Assembly: GCA_904377845.1 (NCBI GenBank)
Contig: CAJFGR010000042.1
Coordinates: 1 to 36,697 of the forward strand
Source: an uncultured Ruminococcus sp.
GTDB taxonomy: Bacteria; Bacillota; Clostridia; Lachnospirales; Lachnospiraceae
Reading direction: 5' to 3'
Length of the DNA: 36,697 nucleotides
In this document: positions 1 to 9,606 of the stretch, in pieces
How positions within the stretch are numbered: position 1 is the first letter of the stretch
Layout: each line of letters opens with the position of its first letter
The notes under the pieces: generated by a model
Database searches by the model: none
What the model was told of the DNA's origin: nothing
The model's input: the letters and a program-made list of their open reading frames with translations, nothing else
Made by a program: the position numbers and the translations under genes

Positions 1-22
1 AGAGAAAGAAAGGTTGTAGAGT

Positions 23-961
23 ATGAAAACAAAAGTAACCGAATTATTAGGAATTGAATATCCGATCATTCAGGGAGGAATGGCCTGGGTTGCTGAGTAT
101 CATCTTGCAGCCGCCGTATCCGAAGCCGGCGGCTTGGGACTGATCGGTGCTGCGAGTGCGCCGGCTGACTGGGTGCGTGAACAGGTCAGAGAAGCGAAGA
201 AGCTCACTGACAAGCCATTTGGAGTAAATATCATGCTCATGAGTCCGTATGCGGATGATGTGGCAAAAGTTATCGTGGAGGAAGGCGTGAAGGTCGTTAC
301 GACAGGCGCTGGTTCTCCGGAGAAATATATGAAGATGTGGAAAGAAGCCGGAGTCAAGGTAATCCCGGTTATCGCATCCGTAGCGCTTGCAAAGCGTATG
401 GAGAGATGCGGAGCTGACGCACTTGTTGCAGAGGGAACAGAGGCCGGCGGACATATCGGTGAGAATACGACAATGGTACTTGTACCGCAGGTCGTAGATG
501 CGGTGAGTGTTCCGGTAATCGCAGCTGGCGGTATTGCCGACGGAAGAGGAATTGCGGCGGCATTTATGCTTGGCGCCCAGGGCGTACAGATGGGAACTCA
601 CTTTGTGGTTACGAATGAATCTCAGGTTCATGAAAATTATAAAGACATGATTATCAAGGCAAGAGATATTGACTCAAGAGTAACAGGACGTTCGACAGGA
701 CATCCGGTACGTGCCCTGAGAAATCAGATGACAAAAGAATATTTAAAGAAAGAACAGGAAGGCGCGCCGTTTGAGGAGCTGGAGCTCCTGACACTGGGCG
801 GATTAAGACGTGCGGTTGTAGACGGTGATGTGAAGACAGGAAGTGTAATGGCAGGACAGATCGCAGGAATGGTCAAGGAGAAGATGTCATGCCATGACCT
901 GATCCAGAAACTTGTAAAAGAGACAGATGATCTGATCGGAGGCAAAGGTTTCTATGAGTAA
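23..961 (+). CDS. fabK: Enoyl-ACP reductase II (FabK)
   Basis: FMN-dependent enoyl-acyl-carrier-protein reductase, which catalyses the last reduction of each fatty acid elongation cycle in the cytosol. The 312-residue protein has the family's usual length. It opens with the flavin-barrel motif PIIQGGMAWV (residues 14-23), and the GTEAGGHIG motif places the conserved active-site histidine at residue 144. The AAGGI and GVQMGTHF phosphate-binding loops follow. An AAGAAAGG ribosome binding site lies about 9 bases before the ATG. Its last 8 bases overlap fabD, and the rest of the fatty acid synthesis genes follow. FabK in this context, rather than FabI, is typical of Clostridia and Streptococcus. 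The alternative call, nitronate monooxygenase, is less likely given the operon. Confidence 0.95.
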   Translation: MKTKVTELLGIEYPIIQGGMAWVAEYHLAAAVSEAGGLGLIGAASAPADWVREQVREAKKLTDKPFGVNIMLMSPYADDVAKVIVEEGVKVVTTGAGSPEKYMKMWKEAGVKVIPVIASVALAKRMERCGADALVAEGTEAGGHIGENTTMVLVPQVVDAVSVPVIAAGGIADGRGIAAAFMLGAQGVQMGTHFVVTNESQVHENYKDMIIKARDIDSRVTGRSTGHPVRALRNQMTKEYLKKEQEGAPFEELELLTLGGLRRAVVDGDVKTGSVMAGQIAGMVKEKMSCHDLIQKLVKETDDLIGGKGFYE

Positions 962-1874
962 GATCGCATTTATGTTCCCGGGACAGGGAGCACAGAAAGC
1001 CGGAATGGGCAAAGATTTTTATGAACAGAGTGAAACAGCAAGGAAAGTCATCGACAAGGCGACGGAACTGCTGGATATAGATATGAAAGCATTATGCTTT
1101 GAAGAAAATGATAAGCTGGACCAGACAGAGTATACACAGGCAGCGCTTGTGACTGTCTGTATGGCAATGGAACACGTATTAAGAGAGCGCGGGCTGAAAG
1201 CTGACGTGACGGCAGGATTGAGCCTTGGCGAGTACTGCGCGATCGCATCGGCAGGCGGAATGAGCACGGAGGACGCCATCACAACAGTGAGAAAGCGCGG
1301 TATCCTTATGCAGAACGCAGTGCCGGGCGGAAAAGGAACGATGGCGGCAGTGCTGGGTATGAAAGGCGAGGACATCGAGAAAGTCGTTGATTCGATCGAT
1401 GGCGTCACGATCGCCAATTACAACTGTCCGGGACAGATCGTTATCACAGGATGGAAAGAGAGCGTTGAGAAGGCTTCGGAGGAGCTGAAGGCTGCCGGAG
1501 CAAAGCGTGTAATGCCGCTGAATGTAAGCGGACCGTTCCACTCTCCGATGCTGGAAGAAGCAGGAAGAGAACTGGGACAGGTGCTCGCAGGCGTACAGCT
1601 CTCTGAGCTTGAGATCCCTTATGTGACAAATGTGACGGCAGAGTATGTGAGGGATATCTCCGAGACAAAAGCGCTTCTGGCAAAACAGGTGGCTTCATCT
1701 GTGCGTTGGCAGCAGAGTGTGGAGAATATGATCGCTGACGGAGTTGATACTTTCGTAGAAATCGGGCCGGGCAGGACGCTGGCAGGATTCATGCGCAAGA
1801 TCAACCGCGATGTGAAAGTATACAATGTCGGCACATGGGAAGATGTAGACAAGGTGGTAAGTGAATTATGTTAA
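954..1874 (+). CDS. fabD: Malonyl-CoA:ACP transacylase (FabD)
   Basis: Transfers malonyl groups from CoA to acyl carrier protein, supplying the two-carbon donor for elongation. The 306-residue protein shows the N-terminal FPGQGAQ motif (residues 8-14), the GLSLGEY nucleophile elbow with catalytic Ser90, and GPFHSPML with the partner His196. The GPGRTL motif sits near the C-terminus. These are the hallmarks of the acyltransferase family. Its start lies inside the end of fabK and its end overlaps fabG by 7 bases, so translation of the three genes is probably coupled. No separate promoter is visible. Confidence 0.96.
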   Translation: MSKIAFMFPGQGAQKAGMGKDFYEQSETARKVIDKATELLDIDMKALCFEENDKLDQTEYTQAALVTVCMAMEHVLRERGLKADVTAGLSLGEYCAIASAGGMSTEDAITTVRKRGILMQNAVPGGKGTMAAVLGMKGEDIEKVVDSIDGVTIANYNCPGQIVITGWKESVEKASEELKAAGAKRVMPLNVSGPFHSPMLEEAGRELGQVLAGVQLSELEIPYVTNVTAEYVRDISETKALLAKQVASSVRWQQSVENMIADGVDTFVEIGPGRTLAGFMRKINRDVKVYNVGTWEDVDKVVSELC

Positions 1875-2608
1875 ATGGAAAAGTTGCTGTAGTAACAGGC
1901 GCTTCCAGAGGAATCGGAAGAGCAATCGCCATAAAACTTGCATCCGAGGGCGCTACAGTAGTGATCAACTACAACGGCTCGAAAGAGCGCGCTGAGGAAG
2001 TGAAAAAGGAGATCGAGGAAAACGGCGGAACAGCTGATATCAGACAGTGCAATGTATCTGATTTCCATGCCTGCGAAGAGATGTTCAAAGAGATCATCGC
2101 AACATTCGGAAGAGTGGATATCCTCGTAAATAATGCAGGTATCACAAGAGACGGTCTGCTCATGAAGATGACAGAGGAAGATTATGACGCAGTTCTCAAC
2201 ACAAACCTGAAAGGAACATTCAATTGTATCCGTTTTGTAGCGCGTCAGATGATCAAACAGCGCGGCGGACGCATCATCAATATGGCGTCTGTATCCGGAG
2301 TGCTTGGAAATGCAGGACAGGCAAACTACTCTGCATCAAAAGCGGGCGTGATCGGACTGACAAAGTCTGCGGCAAGAGAACTTGCAAGCCGCGGGATTAC
2401 AGTAAACGCGATCGCACCAGGATTCATCAATACAGAGATGACAGAAGTGCTCTCCGATAAAGTAAAAGAGGGCGCTGTGGCACAGATCCCGCTGGGCAAA
2501 TTCGGCGAGACGGAAGACATCGCAAATGCGGCGGCATTTCTGGCAGGCGATGGGGCACGGTATATAACAGGACAGGTGCTGGGTGTAGACGGCGGAATGG
2601 CCATGTAA
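1868..2608 (+). CDS. fabG: 3-oxoacyl-ACP reductase (FabG)
   Basis: NADPH-dependent short-chain dehydrogenase that reduces 3-ketoacyl-ACP to 3-hydroxyacyl-ACP. The 246-residue protein has the Rossmann [10 protein letters not shown] motif (10-19), NNAG (88-91), and the catalytic triad Ser141, Tyr154 and Lys158 in YSASK. It also has the IAPGFI region, and the C-terminal DGGMAM matches FabG. Its start overlaps fabD. It is followed by a 289-base gap holding a long inverted repeat before fabF. Confidence 0.96.
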   Translation: MLNGKVAVVTGASRGIGRAIAIKLASEGATVVINYNGSKERAEEVKKEIEENGGTADIRQCNVSDFHACEEMFKEIIATFGRVDILVNNAGITRDGLLMKMTEEDYDAVLNTNLKGTFNCIRFVARQMIKQRGGRIINMASVSGVLGNAGQANYSASKAGVIGLTKSAARELASRGITVNAIAPGFINTEMTEVLSDKVKEGAVAQIPLGKFGETEDIANAAAFLAGDGARYITGQVLGVDGGMAM

Positions 2609-2637
2609 AACCAGATGGCCTTGTTGTGAGAAATTCC

Positions 2638-2774
2638 GCCGGAACGGTCTGCATTATCACTGCGGACGCGCTTCCGCTCGGACCGGAACGCAGCGGTACG
2701 TAAGGCCGCAAAGGACGCGGCCTAAGTGCCGGCGTTCCTCTACGGTCCTTAGTGACAACACAGACCGTTCCGGC
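2638..2774. repeat. Long palindromic intercistronic element between fabG and fabF
   Basis: This fills most of the 289-base gap between fabG and fabF, which has no credible ORF. Outer arms GCCGGAACGGTCTG (2638-2651) and CAGACCGTTCCGGC (2761-2774) are perfect 14-base complements. Inside, AGGCCGC (2703-2709) pairs with GCGGCCT (2717-2723), giving a two-level hairpin in RNA. There is no T-run, so it is not an obvious terminator. The rest of the gap up to the fabF ribosome binding site shows nothing recognisable. It could be a repeat insertion or an RNA processing or stability element. Confidence 0.7.
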
Positions 2775-2897
2775 TGCGTTATCGCAAAACGGGAACTTGG
2801 TTTTAGCGGAAGCTGATAGGGAAGCAGGATCGTGTGGGATAGTTTGGTTTAGAGGAGACGGGCGGTTGGCCTGTCCCGGAAAGGGATAGATTTAGAT

Positions 2898-4139
2898 ATG
2901 GAAAAGAGAAGAGTTGTAGTGACCGGGCTTGGGGCTGTAACGCCGATCGGAAATACGGTAGATGAGTTCTGGGCCGGTATTAAGGAAGGCAAGGTCGGGA
3001 TCGGACCGATCACGAAGTTTGATGCTTCTGATTTCAAAGTGAAGATCGCGGCTGAGGTAAAGGATTTTGTTGCGAAGGACCGTATGGATGCGAAGGCTGC
3101 CAAGAGAATGGAGCCATTTTCACAGTATGCGGTGGCAGCTGCCAAAGAGGCATTTGACGACGCCGGCATCAATATGGAGAATGAGGATCCTTACAGAGTC
3201 GGCGTGATCGTGGGCTCCGGTATCGGAAGTCTTCAGTGCGTGGAGACGAACTATGAAAAAATTATCACAAAAGGACCGAGCAGAGTACACCCGCTGATGG
3301 TTCCGCTGATGATCTCCAACATGGCAGCAGGAAATATTTCCATCCAGCTCGGATTGAAGGGAAAATGTACGAACGTCGTTACCGCATGCGCATCCGGAAC
3401 ACATTGTATCGGAGACGCCCTGCGTGCGATCCAGTACGGTGATGCTGACGTAATGGTTGCAGGAGGAACAGAGGCGGCAATCTGCCCGACAGGTATTGCA
3501 GGATTTACAGCTCTGACAGCACTTTCCGTAAATCCGAACCCGATGAAAGCTTCCCGTCCGTTCGATCAGGACAGAGACGGATTCGTGCTCGGTGAGGGCG
3601 CCGGCATCGTTGTCCTTGAGGAGCTGGAGCATGCAAAGGCGAGAGGCGCGCACATTTACGCAGAGCTTGGAGGCTACGGCGCTACAGGCGACGCATATCA
3701 TATCACTTCCCCGGCTGAGGACGGAGAAGGCGCCGGAATGGCTATGAAACTTGCCATGAAAGAGGCAGGCGTGGCACCGGAGCAGATTGATTACATTAAT
3801 GCCCATGGAACAAGTACACACCACAACGATCTGTTCGAGACAAAAGCAATCAAGTTTGCACTTGGCGATGCGGCGAAGAATGTTTCCATCAACTCTACAA
3901 AGTCCATGATCGGACATCTGCTCGGCGCTGCAGGCGGTGTGGAGTTTGTGACTTGTGTCAAGACGATCCAGGATGGCTTTATCCATCAGACAGTAGGAAC
4001 AGAAAATGTGGATCCGGAGTGTGACCTGAACTATACAGTCGGCGCACCGGTCGAGAAAGATGTGAATTGTGTGCTGACGAATTCTCTGGGATTCGGCGGT
4101 CATAATGCGACACTGTTGGTCAAAAAGTTTGAAGAGTAA
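2898..4139 (+). CDS. fabF: 3-oxoacyl-ACP synthase II (FabF)
   Basis: Condensing enzyme that joins malonyl-ACP to acyl-ACP during elongation. The 413-residue protein has the standard beta-ketoacyl synthase fold with catalytic Cys164 in TACASGTHC, His302 in NAHGTSTH and His339 in KSMIGHLLGAAGG. The usual PLND that follows the first His motif is HHND here. The start has AAGGGAT about 10 bases upstream. It is separated from fabG by a palindromic repeat and from accB by only 12 bases. Confidence 0.96.
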   Translation: MEKRRVVVTGLGAVTPIGNTVDEFWAGIKEGKVGIGPITKFDASDFKVKIAAEVKDFVAKDRMDAKAAKRMEPFSQYAVAAAKEAFDDAGINMENEDPYRVGVIVGSGIGSLQCVETNYEKIITKGPSRVHPLMVPLMISNMAAGNISIQLGLKGKCTNVVTACASGTHCIGDALRAIQYGDADVMVAGGTEAAICPTGIAGFTALTALSVNPNPMKASRPFDQDRDGFVLGEGAGIVVLEELEHAKARGAHIYAELGGYGATGDAYHITSPAEDGEGAGMAMKLAMKEAGVAPEQIDYINAHGTSTHHNDLFETKAIKFALGDAAKNVSINSTKSMIGHLLGAAGGVEFVTCVKTIQDGFIHQTVGTENVDPECDLNYTVGAPVEKDVNCVLTNSLGFGGHNATLLVKKFEE

Positions 4140-4151
4140 GAGGTGCGTACA

Positions 4152-4667
4152 ATGAAAGTTGAACAGGTATTGGAATTAGTTAAAGCTGTTTCAGATTCTG
4201 AACTTACAGAGTTTAAATACGAGGAAGACGGAGTAAAGCTTTCTCTCAAGAAAACAAGTGACAAGATCGTACAGGTACCGGCACCTGCTGCTCCGGTGGC
4301 AGCTCCTGTGATCGCACCGGCAGTAATGCCGGCAGCACCGGCTCCGGTTCCGTCGGCAGCACCTGCGGCACCGGCAAATGCACCTGCAGAGGCTCCGGCA
4401 GCAGCTCCGGAGACAGGAGATGATATACCGGCAGGTAATGTAGTAAAATCTCCGCTTGTCGGCACATTCTATGCAGCGCCGGCTGAGGACGCAGAGCCTT
4501 TCGTAAAAGTAGGCGACAGCGTAAAAGAAGGTCAGGTACTGGCAATTGTAGAAGCAATGAAGCTGATGAACGAAATCGAAAGTGACTATACAGGAACTGT
4601 AAAAGAGATCCTTGTAGAAAACGGCCAGGGCGTAGAATTCGGCCAGCCACTCTTTGTAATAGGCTAA
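4152..4667 (+). CDS. accB: Biotin carboxyl carrier protein of acetyl-CoA carboxylase (AccB)
   Basis: Carries the biotin that shuttles carboxyl groups between biotin carboxylase and carboxyltransferase. The 171-residue protein has a short N-terminal domain, a Pro/Ala-rich swinging linker (about residues 42-88), and a biotinyl domain with VEAMKLMNE, where Lys137 should be biotinylated. I chose ATG 4152 because AGAGGTG lies about 7 bases before it. A GTG at 4143, inside that ribosome binding site, would add three residues and is unlikely. It sits 12 bases after fabF. Confidence 0.95.
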   Translation: MKVEQVLELVKAVSDSELTEFKYEEDGVKLSLKKTSDKIVQVPAPAAPVAAPVIAPAVMPAAPAPVPSAAPAAPANAPAEAPAAAPETGDDIPAGNVVKSPLVGTFYAAPAEDAEPFVKVGDSVKEGQVLAIVEAMKLMNEIESDYTGTVKEILVENGQGVEFGQPLFVIG

Positions 4668-4804
4668 GTCCGCATGCGCCGGGAAACAGCCGGCGCTGTG
4701 CAGGCTTGCCTGCTGACAGCGGCGGACGTTTCCCGGCATATGGCGGCAGCCATACAGCGAGATGAAGCTGCAAGGCAGCGGAATCGAGCTGTAAGTATGC
4801 GGAC
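4668..4804. repeat. Intercistronic repeat, family beta, copy 1 (accB-fabZ)
   Basis: This element starts at the base after the accB stop and fills the gap to the fabZ ribosome binding site. Outer arms GTCCGCAT (4668-4675) and ATGCGGAC (4797-4804) are complementary, and so are inner arms GCCGGGAAAC (4678-4687) and GTTTCCCGGC (4728-4737). The core contains the palindrome-like GCAGGCTTGCCTGC (4700-4713), CAGCGAGATGAAGC (4755-4768) and AGCGGAATCGAGCTGT (4777-4792). All three blocks recur, in the same order, at 23894-24018. The arms differ between copies but are self-complementary in each. Confidence 0.8.
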
Positions 4805-4824
4805 GGAAGAAAGGAAGCAGAATT

Positions 4825-5256
4825 ATGAACAGTTTAAATGTAGAACAGATCCAGGAGATTATTCCCCACAGACACCCATTTCTCCTTCTCGACAAGATCG
4901 AGGACTATGAGCCGGGACAGTATGCAGTGGGATATAAAGCAGTGACATACAGAGAGGATTTCTTCCGCGGACATTTCCCGCAGAAAGCGGTAATGCCGGG
5001 AGTCCTGATTCTGGAGGCGCTTGCCCAGACAGGAGCGGTTGCAATCTTAAGTATGCCGGAGAATAAAGGCAAGATTGCATTTTTCGGAGGAGTACAGAAA
5101 TGCCGCTTTAAAGGAATGGTATTTCCGGGAGATACACTGAAGCTTGAAACAAAGATTATTAAGAGCAAGGGACCTGTCGGCGTAGGCCAGGCAACAGCTT
5201 ATGTAGACGGAAAGGTAGTTGTCAGTGCGGAGCTGACATTTATGGTAGGAGAGTAA
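4825..5256 (+). CDS. fabZ: 3-hydroxyacyl-ACP dehydratase (FabZ)
   Basis: Hot-dog-fold dehydratase that converts 3-hydroxyacyl-ACP to trans-2-enoyl-ACP. The 143-residue protein has HPFLLLDKI near the N-terminus, catalytic His50 in RGHFPQKAVMPGV and Glu64 in LILEALAQTGA, all diagnostic. AAAGGA precedes the ATG. It follows a beta-type repeat element and lies 7 bases before accC. No FabA- or FabM-type isomerase is visible in the window, so unsaturated fatty acid synthesis must rely on genes elsewhere or on this enzyme. Confidence 0.96.
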   Translation: MNSLNVEQIQEIIPHRHPFLLLDKIEDYEPGQYAVGYKAVTYREDFFRGHFPQKAVMPGVLILEALAQTGAVAILSMPENKGKIAFFGGVQKCRFKGMVFPGDTLKLETKIIKSKGPVGVGQATAYVDGKVVVSAELTFMVGE

Positions 5257-5263
5257 GTAAGAG

Positions 5264-6601
5264 ATGATTGGAAAAGTATTGATTGCAAATCGTGGAGAAA
5301 TTGCTGTACGTATTATCCGTGCCTGCAGAGAGATGGGAATCGAGACAGTTGCAGTCTACTCAGAGGCGGACCGCGACGCTCTCCATACACAGCTCGCTGA
5401 CGAGGCCGTATGTATCGGACCGGCTCCGTCTTCCGAGAGCTATCTGAATATGCAGAATATCATCAGCGCAACGCTGATTTCCGGAGCGGATGCCATTCAT
5501 CCGGGATTTGGTTTCCTTTCTGAGAACAGCAAATTCGCAGAGCTGTGTGAACAGTGCAACATTACATTTATCGGACCGAAATCTCAGGTCATCCAGAGTC
5601 TTGGTAATAAATCCGAGGCAAGAAATACAATGATCAATGCAGGCGTTCCGGTTATCCCGGGAAGCAAAGACCCGATCTATGATGCGGAAGAAGGCGCAAA
5701 GATCGCGGCTGAGATCGGCTATCCGGTTATCGTCAAAGCAGCGCTTGGCGGCGGCGGAAAGGGTATGCGTGTGGCTCAGACGCCGGAAGAGTTCGAGAAC
5801 AGCTTTAATACGGCTCAGAAAGAGGCTCAAATGGCATTTGGCGATAATACGATGTATATTGAGCATTTTGTTCAGCATCCGCGCCATATCGAATTTCAGA
5901 TCCTTGCAGACGAGCATGGCAATGTGATCCATCTCGGGGAGCGTGACTGCTCCATTCAGAGAAACCACCAGAAAATGATCGAGGAATCACCATCTATCGC
6001 TCTTACGCCGGAACTTCGTGAGAAGATGGGAGAGGCGGCAGTGAAAGCAGCGAAAGCGGCTCATTATACAAATGCGGGAACCATCGAATTTTTGCTGGAG
6101 AAGAATAATAATTTCTACTTCATGGAGATGAATACAAGAATTCAGGTAGAGCATCCGGTTACGGAGTGGGTGACCGGCATCGATCTGGTCAAAGAGCAGA
6201 TCCGTATCGCTGACGGAAGACCTCTGAGCTACAAACAAGAGGACGTCCATATCACAGGACACGCTATTGAGTGCCGTATCAATGCAGAGAATCCGGCGAA
6301 GAACTTCCGCCCGTCACCGGGAACGATTACGGATATGTATCTGCCGGGCGGCAAGGGGGTTCGTATTGATTCTGCAATCTACAGCGGTTATACAGTTCCG
6401 CCGTATTACGACTCTATGCTGGCCAAACTGATCGTACATGCGAAGAACAGGAATGAGGCCATCCGCAAGATGCGCAGCGCCCTCGGTGAAGTGATCATAG
6501 AGGGGATTGATACTAACGTAGACTATCAATATGAGATATTGAATCATCCGGATTTTATATCAGGAAATATTGATATTGAATTTATTGAGAATTTGGGATA
6601 A
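5264..6601 (+). CDS. accC: Acetyl-CoA carboxylase, biotin carboxylase subunit (AccC)
   Basis: ATP-grasp enzyme that carboxylates the biotin on AccB. The 445-residue protein shows the N-terminal [14 protein letters not shown], the ATP-binding glycine loop [12 protein letters not shown], the carboxylase signature around [15 protein letters not shown], and [14 protein letters not shown]. The length matches bacterial AccC. It is tightly spaced after fabZ and followed by a family alpha repeat whose left arm begins at the stop codon. Confidence 0.96.
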   Translation: MIGKVLIANRGEIAVRIIRACREMGIETVAVYSEADRDALHTQLADEAVCIGPAPSSESYLNMQNIISATLISGADAIHPGFGFLSENSKFAELCEQCNITFIGPKSQVIQSLGNKSEARNTMINAGVPVIPGSKDPIYDAEEGAKIAAEIGYPVIVKAALGGGGKGMRVAQTPEEFENSFNTAQKEAQMAFGDNTMYIEHFVQHPRHIEFQILADEHGNVIHLGERDCSIQRNHQKMIEESPSIALTPELREKMGEAAVKAAKAAHYTNAGTIEFLLEKNNNFYFMEMNTRIQVEHPVTEWVTGIDLVKEQIRIADGRPLSYKQEDVHITGHAIECRINAENPAKNFRPSPGTITDMYLPGGKGVRIDSAIYSGYTVPPYYDSMLAKLIVHAKNRNEAIRKMRSALGEVIIEGIDTNVDYQYEILNHPDFISGNIDIEFIENLG

Positions 6602-6696
6602 CAGTTCAGCCATCTGATGTCAGTTCATGAGCAAAGAAGCGGCGCAGCCGCAGTAAGCACGTTAGTGCGGCTTTGCGAATGGCGCGACTGAACTGT
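6601..6696. repeat. Intercistronic repeat, family alpha, copy 1 (accC-accDA)
   Basis: Outer arms ACAGTTCAG (6601-6609) and CTGAACTGT (6688-6696) are complementary. Inside, GCAAAG (6631-6636) pairs with CTTTGC (6671-6676) and GCCGCA (6647-6652) with TGCGGC (6666-6671). The 40-base stretch 6647-6686 recurs at 8467-8506 with one difference by eye. It occupies the gap before accDA and has no T-run. Confidence 0.8.
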
Positions 6697-6730
6697 AACT
6701 ATTTGTCAGAATATCAGGAGGTAATCTCAG

Positions 6731-8455
6731 ATGAATCTGAAAGATATGTTTAAGAAGACAAGCGGCAGATCTCATTATATTTCTCTTCGGAATTCCCGCC
6801 CGGAAGTACCGACGGGGCTTCTGCGCAAATGTAATAAGTGCGGTGCGGCCATCATCGCGGAGGATGTGAAGAACGGATATTATATCTGTCCGAAGTGCCA
6901 CGGATATTTCCGTGTTCATGCTTACAGACGGATTGAGATGATCGCGGATGAGGGCTCTTTTGAAGAGTGGGATAAGGAGATGGATTTTGTCAATCCGCTG
7001 GATTTTAAAGGATACGAGGACAAGATCAATCATTTGAAAGAGCGGACGAATCTGAATGAGGCTGTTGTGACAGGAAAAGTCATGATCAATGGAAATCCTG
7101 CAGTAGTCGGCGTGTGCGACGGAAGATTTATGATGGCAAGCATGGGCTGGATCGTGGGAGAAAAGATCACAAGGGCTGTGGAGAGAGCCACACAGGAGAA
7201 GCTCCCTGTGATTATCTTTACCTGCTCCGGAGGCGCGCGTATGCAGGAGGGAATCGTGTCCCTGATGCAGATGGCAAAGACATCGGCGGCGCTTAAGAAA
7301 CACAGTGACGCCGGTCAGCTCTATATATCAGTGCTGACAGATCCTACTACAGGCGGTGTGACGGCAAGCTTTGCTATGTTGGGCGATATCATTCTGGCAG
7401 AGCCGAAGGCACTGATCGGATTTGCGGGGCCGCGTGTCATCGAGCAGACGATCGGCCAGAAACTGCCGAAAGGATTTCAGCGTTCTGAGTTCCTTCTGGA
7501 CCACGGATTCGTAGACCGCATTGTAGAGAGAGAAGAGTTAAAAGCTGTGCTCACACAAATCCTTGAGATGCATCATTCGGCTGATGCTTCAGAAGTGAAA
7601 GCTGCTCTTAAGGATGCGGCAGAGCAGAATGCGGATGATCCGGCTGAAACGGTAAAAGAACAGATCAGGGATTCACTGGACGCATGGGAGCGTGTGCAGA
7701 TTTCCAGAAAGAAAGACCGTCCGGTGGGAACAGACTATATCGATGCGCTGTTTACAGACTTTATGGAACTTCACGGAGACCGCTATTTTAAAGACGACCA
7801 TGCAATTGTCGGAGGAATCGCGTATTTCCACGGGATCCCCGTGACCGTGATCGCTCAGGCAAAGGGGAAGACGACAAAAGAGAATCTGGACCGCAACTTT
7901 TCCATGCCGTCGCCGGACGGATACCGCAAGGCGCTCCGTCTTATGAAGCAGGCTGAAAAATTCGGCCGTCCGGTCATCTGTTTCGTAGATACGCCGGGGG
8001 CATTCTGCGGACTGGAAGCGGAAGAGAGAGGACAGGGAGAGGCCATTGCCAGAAACCTGTTTGAACTTTCCGGCCTAAAAGTTCCGGTGCTCTCCGTTGT
8101 GATCGGCGAAGGCGGAAGCGGCGGTGCACTTGCCATGGCTGTCGCAGATGAAGTGTGGATGCTTGAAAATGCAGTTTATTCTGTTCTCTCACCGGAGGGA
8201 TTTGCAAGCATTCTCTGGAAAGACAGCAAGAGAGCCAGCGAGGCGGCAGAAGTCATGAAACTGACAGCCGGGGACCTGAAACGCCTCGGTATTATCGAGC
8301 AGGTGATTCCGGAGCCGGAAGCTTTCACGGATGAAAATATGGAAGGCGTATGTGAGGATCTGGACGGACGGATCGCTGCATTTTTGAAGAATTATACAGA
8401 GTATAGCGCAGATGAGCTGACCTTAAGGCGTTATGATAGATTCCGTAAGATGTAA
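6731..8455 (+). CDS. accDA: Acetyl-CoA carboxylase carboxyltransferase, fused beta and alpha subunits (AccD-AccA)
   Basis: This gene moves the carboxyl group from carboxybiotin to acetyl-CoA, making malonyl-CoA. One 574-residue reading frame holds both subunits that are separate in E. coli. The beta part (about 1-290) starts with a zinc ribbon of Cys34, Cys37, Cys53 and Cys56, followed by the crotonase-like core with SGGARMQEG and [10 protein letters not shown]. The alpha part (about 305-574) begins near [14 protein letters not shown] and contains FVDTPGAF and [11 protein letters not shown]. An AGGAGG-type site (caggaggtaatctcag) precedes the ATG. The fusion should enforce 1:1 stoichiometry. 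No stop or frameshift separates the halves. Confidence 0.95.
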   Translation: MNLKDMFKKTSGRSHYISLRNSRPEVPTGLLRKCNKCGAAIIAEDVKNGYYICPKCHGYFRVHAYRRIEMIADEGSFEEWDKEMDFVNPLDFKGYEDKINHLKERTNLNEAVVTGKVMINGNPAVVGVCDGRFMMASMGWIVGEKITRAVERATQEKLPVIIFTCSGGARMQEGIVSLMQMAKTSAALKKHSDAGQLYISVLTDPTTGGVTASFAMLGDIILAEPKALIGFAGPRVIEQTIGQKLPKGFQRSEFLLDHGFVDRIVEREELKAVLTQILEMHHSADASEVKAALKDAAEQNADDPAETVKEQIRDSLDAWERVQISRKKDRPVGTDYIDALFTDFMELHGDRYFKDDHAIVGGIAYFHGIPVTVIAQAKGKTTKENLDRNFSMPSPDGYRKALRLMKQAEKFGRPVICFVDTPGAFCGLEAEERGQGEAIARNLFELSGLKVPVLSVVIGEGGSGGALAMAVADEVWMLENAVYSVLSPEGFASILWKDSKRASEAAEVMKLTAGDLKRLGIIEQVIPEPEAFTDENMEGVCEDLDGRIAAFLKNYTEYSADELTLRRYDRFRKM

Positions 8456-8460
8456 GTAAT

Positions 8461-8515
8461 AGTTCAGCCGCAGTAAGCACGTTAGTGCGGCTTTGCAAAT
8501 GGCGCGGGCTGAACT
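8461..8515. repeat. Intercistronic repeat, family alpha, copy 2 (accDA-NMO)
   Basis: Arms AGTTCAGCC (8461-8469) and GGCTGAACT (8507-8515) are complementary. The interior repeats the family alpha core seen at 6647-6686, including the GCCGCA/TGCGGC stem around TAAGCACGTTAG. It is a shorter form of copy 1, lacking the extra left-hand segment, and begins 5 bases after the accDA stop. Confidence 0.8.
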
Positions 8516-8536
8516 GTTGCGGAAGAGAGGTTTAAT

Positions 8537-9589
8537 ATGAAGAATCTGAAGATTGGTGAAAAACTGACCCGTATCCCCCTGATCCAGGGCGGCATGGGCG
8601 TAGGTATAAGCCTTGGCAGACTGGCGGGATCGGTTGCAAAAGAAGGCGGCATTGGAATTATTTCCACTGCCCAGATCGGCTACAGGGACCCGGATTTTGA
8701 TGCGGATCCTGCCGGAGCCAATTTAAGAGCGATCGAGAGTGAGATGAAAAAGGCGCGCGCAATTTCGCCGGACGGGATCATAGGATACAATGTGATGACA
8801 GCACTGAAAGAACACGCTGCTCACATAAAGGCGGCTGTCAAAGCGGGCGCGGATATTATCATATCAGGTGCCGGACTGCCTACAGATCTTCCTGCGCTTA
8901 CCGAGGGAAGCAATACAAAGATCGCTCCGATCGTGTCCACCGACAAGTCGGCGAATGTGATCCTGAAATATTGGGACAGAAAATATAAGAGAACGGCAGA
9001 CCTTGTAGTGATCGAGGGCCCGCAGGCCGGAGGACATCTGGGGTTTAAGAAAGAGGAACTCTCGGAATACACACCGGAAACTTACGGCGAGGAAATACAG
9101 CGTATTATCCGGACTGTAAAAAAATACGGAGAGAAGTACGGCGCGGAGATCCCTGTTGTAGTTGCAGGCGGTATTTATGACAGCAGTGATGTGAAAAGAG
9201 TCATGGATCTGGGAGCCGACGGCGTGCAGGTGGCAACCCGTTTTGTCACGACGGAAGAGTGCGACGCAGATATCCGTTATAAAGAGGCGTATATCAATGC
9301 ATCTGAAAAGGATATCGCAATTGTAAAAAGTCCGGTGGGAATGCCTGGGCGTGCGATCATCAATCCGCTTATGAAACGGGTGGCGGACGGCGAGAAGATC
9401 CCTCACAGTCCATGTCACAGATGTCTGGCAAAATGCAGTCCTGCCGACATTCCGTATTGTATTACGGACGGACTGATCAATGCAGTGAAAGGAAATATTG
9501 AGGAGGGGCTGCTCTTCTGCGGAGCAAAGGCGTGGAAAGCGCAGAAGATCGATACTGTAAGAGAAGCGGTTCAGGAATTATTTGCCTGA
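8537..9589 (+). CDS. FabK/nitronate monooxygenase family flavoprotein
   Basis: A 350-residue FMN-binding barrel protein of the nitronate monooxygenase/FabK superfamily. It has PLIQGGMGVG (14-23), GPQAGGHLGF with a likely catalytic His167, VVAGGI and GVQVATRF. It is clearly a different subgroup from the fabK at the start of the operon. It is longer and ends in a cysteine cluster (Cys293, Cys296, Cys300, Cys308, spacing CxxCx3Cx7C), which could bind a metal or Fe-S centre. Its place between accDA and the MarR gene suggests a link to lipid metabolism, either a second enoyl reductase or an enzyme that detoxifies propionate-3-nitronate. The substrate cannot be told from sequence. Confidence 0.8.
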   Translation: MKNLKIGEKLTRIPLIQGGMGVGISLGRLAGSVAKEGGIGIISTAQIGYRDPDFDADPAGANLRAIESEMKKARAISPDGIIGYNVMTALKEHAAHIKAAVKAGADIIISGAGLPTDLPALTEGSNTKIAPIVSTDKSANVILKYWDRKYKRTADLVVIEGPQAGGHLGFKKEELSEYTPETYGEEIQRIIRTVKKYGEKYGAEIPVVVAGGIYDSSDVKRVMDLGADGVQVATRFVTTEECDADIRYKEAYINASEKDIAIVKSPVGMPGRAIINPLMKRVADGEKIPHSPCHRCLAKCSPADIPYCITDGLINAVKGNIEEGLLFCGAKAWKAQKIDTVREAVQELFA

Positions 9590-9606
9590 CGGAAAGGAGA
9601 AACCGG

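Noticed and set aside
3120-4103. Long open frame on the minus strand opposite fabF (327 residues)
   Set aside because: It is rich in Cys and His, has no family features or ribosome binding site, and lies fully antisense to a certain gene. It is a codon-bias shadow.
4191-4895. Minus-strand frames opposite accB (234 and 175 residues)
   Set aside because: They arise from the Pro/Ala-rich linker and the repeat after accB, and have no recognisable domain.
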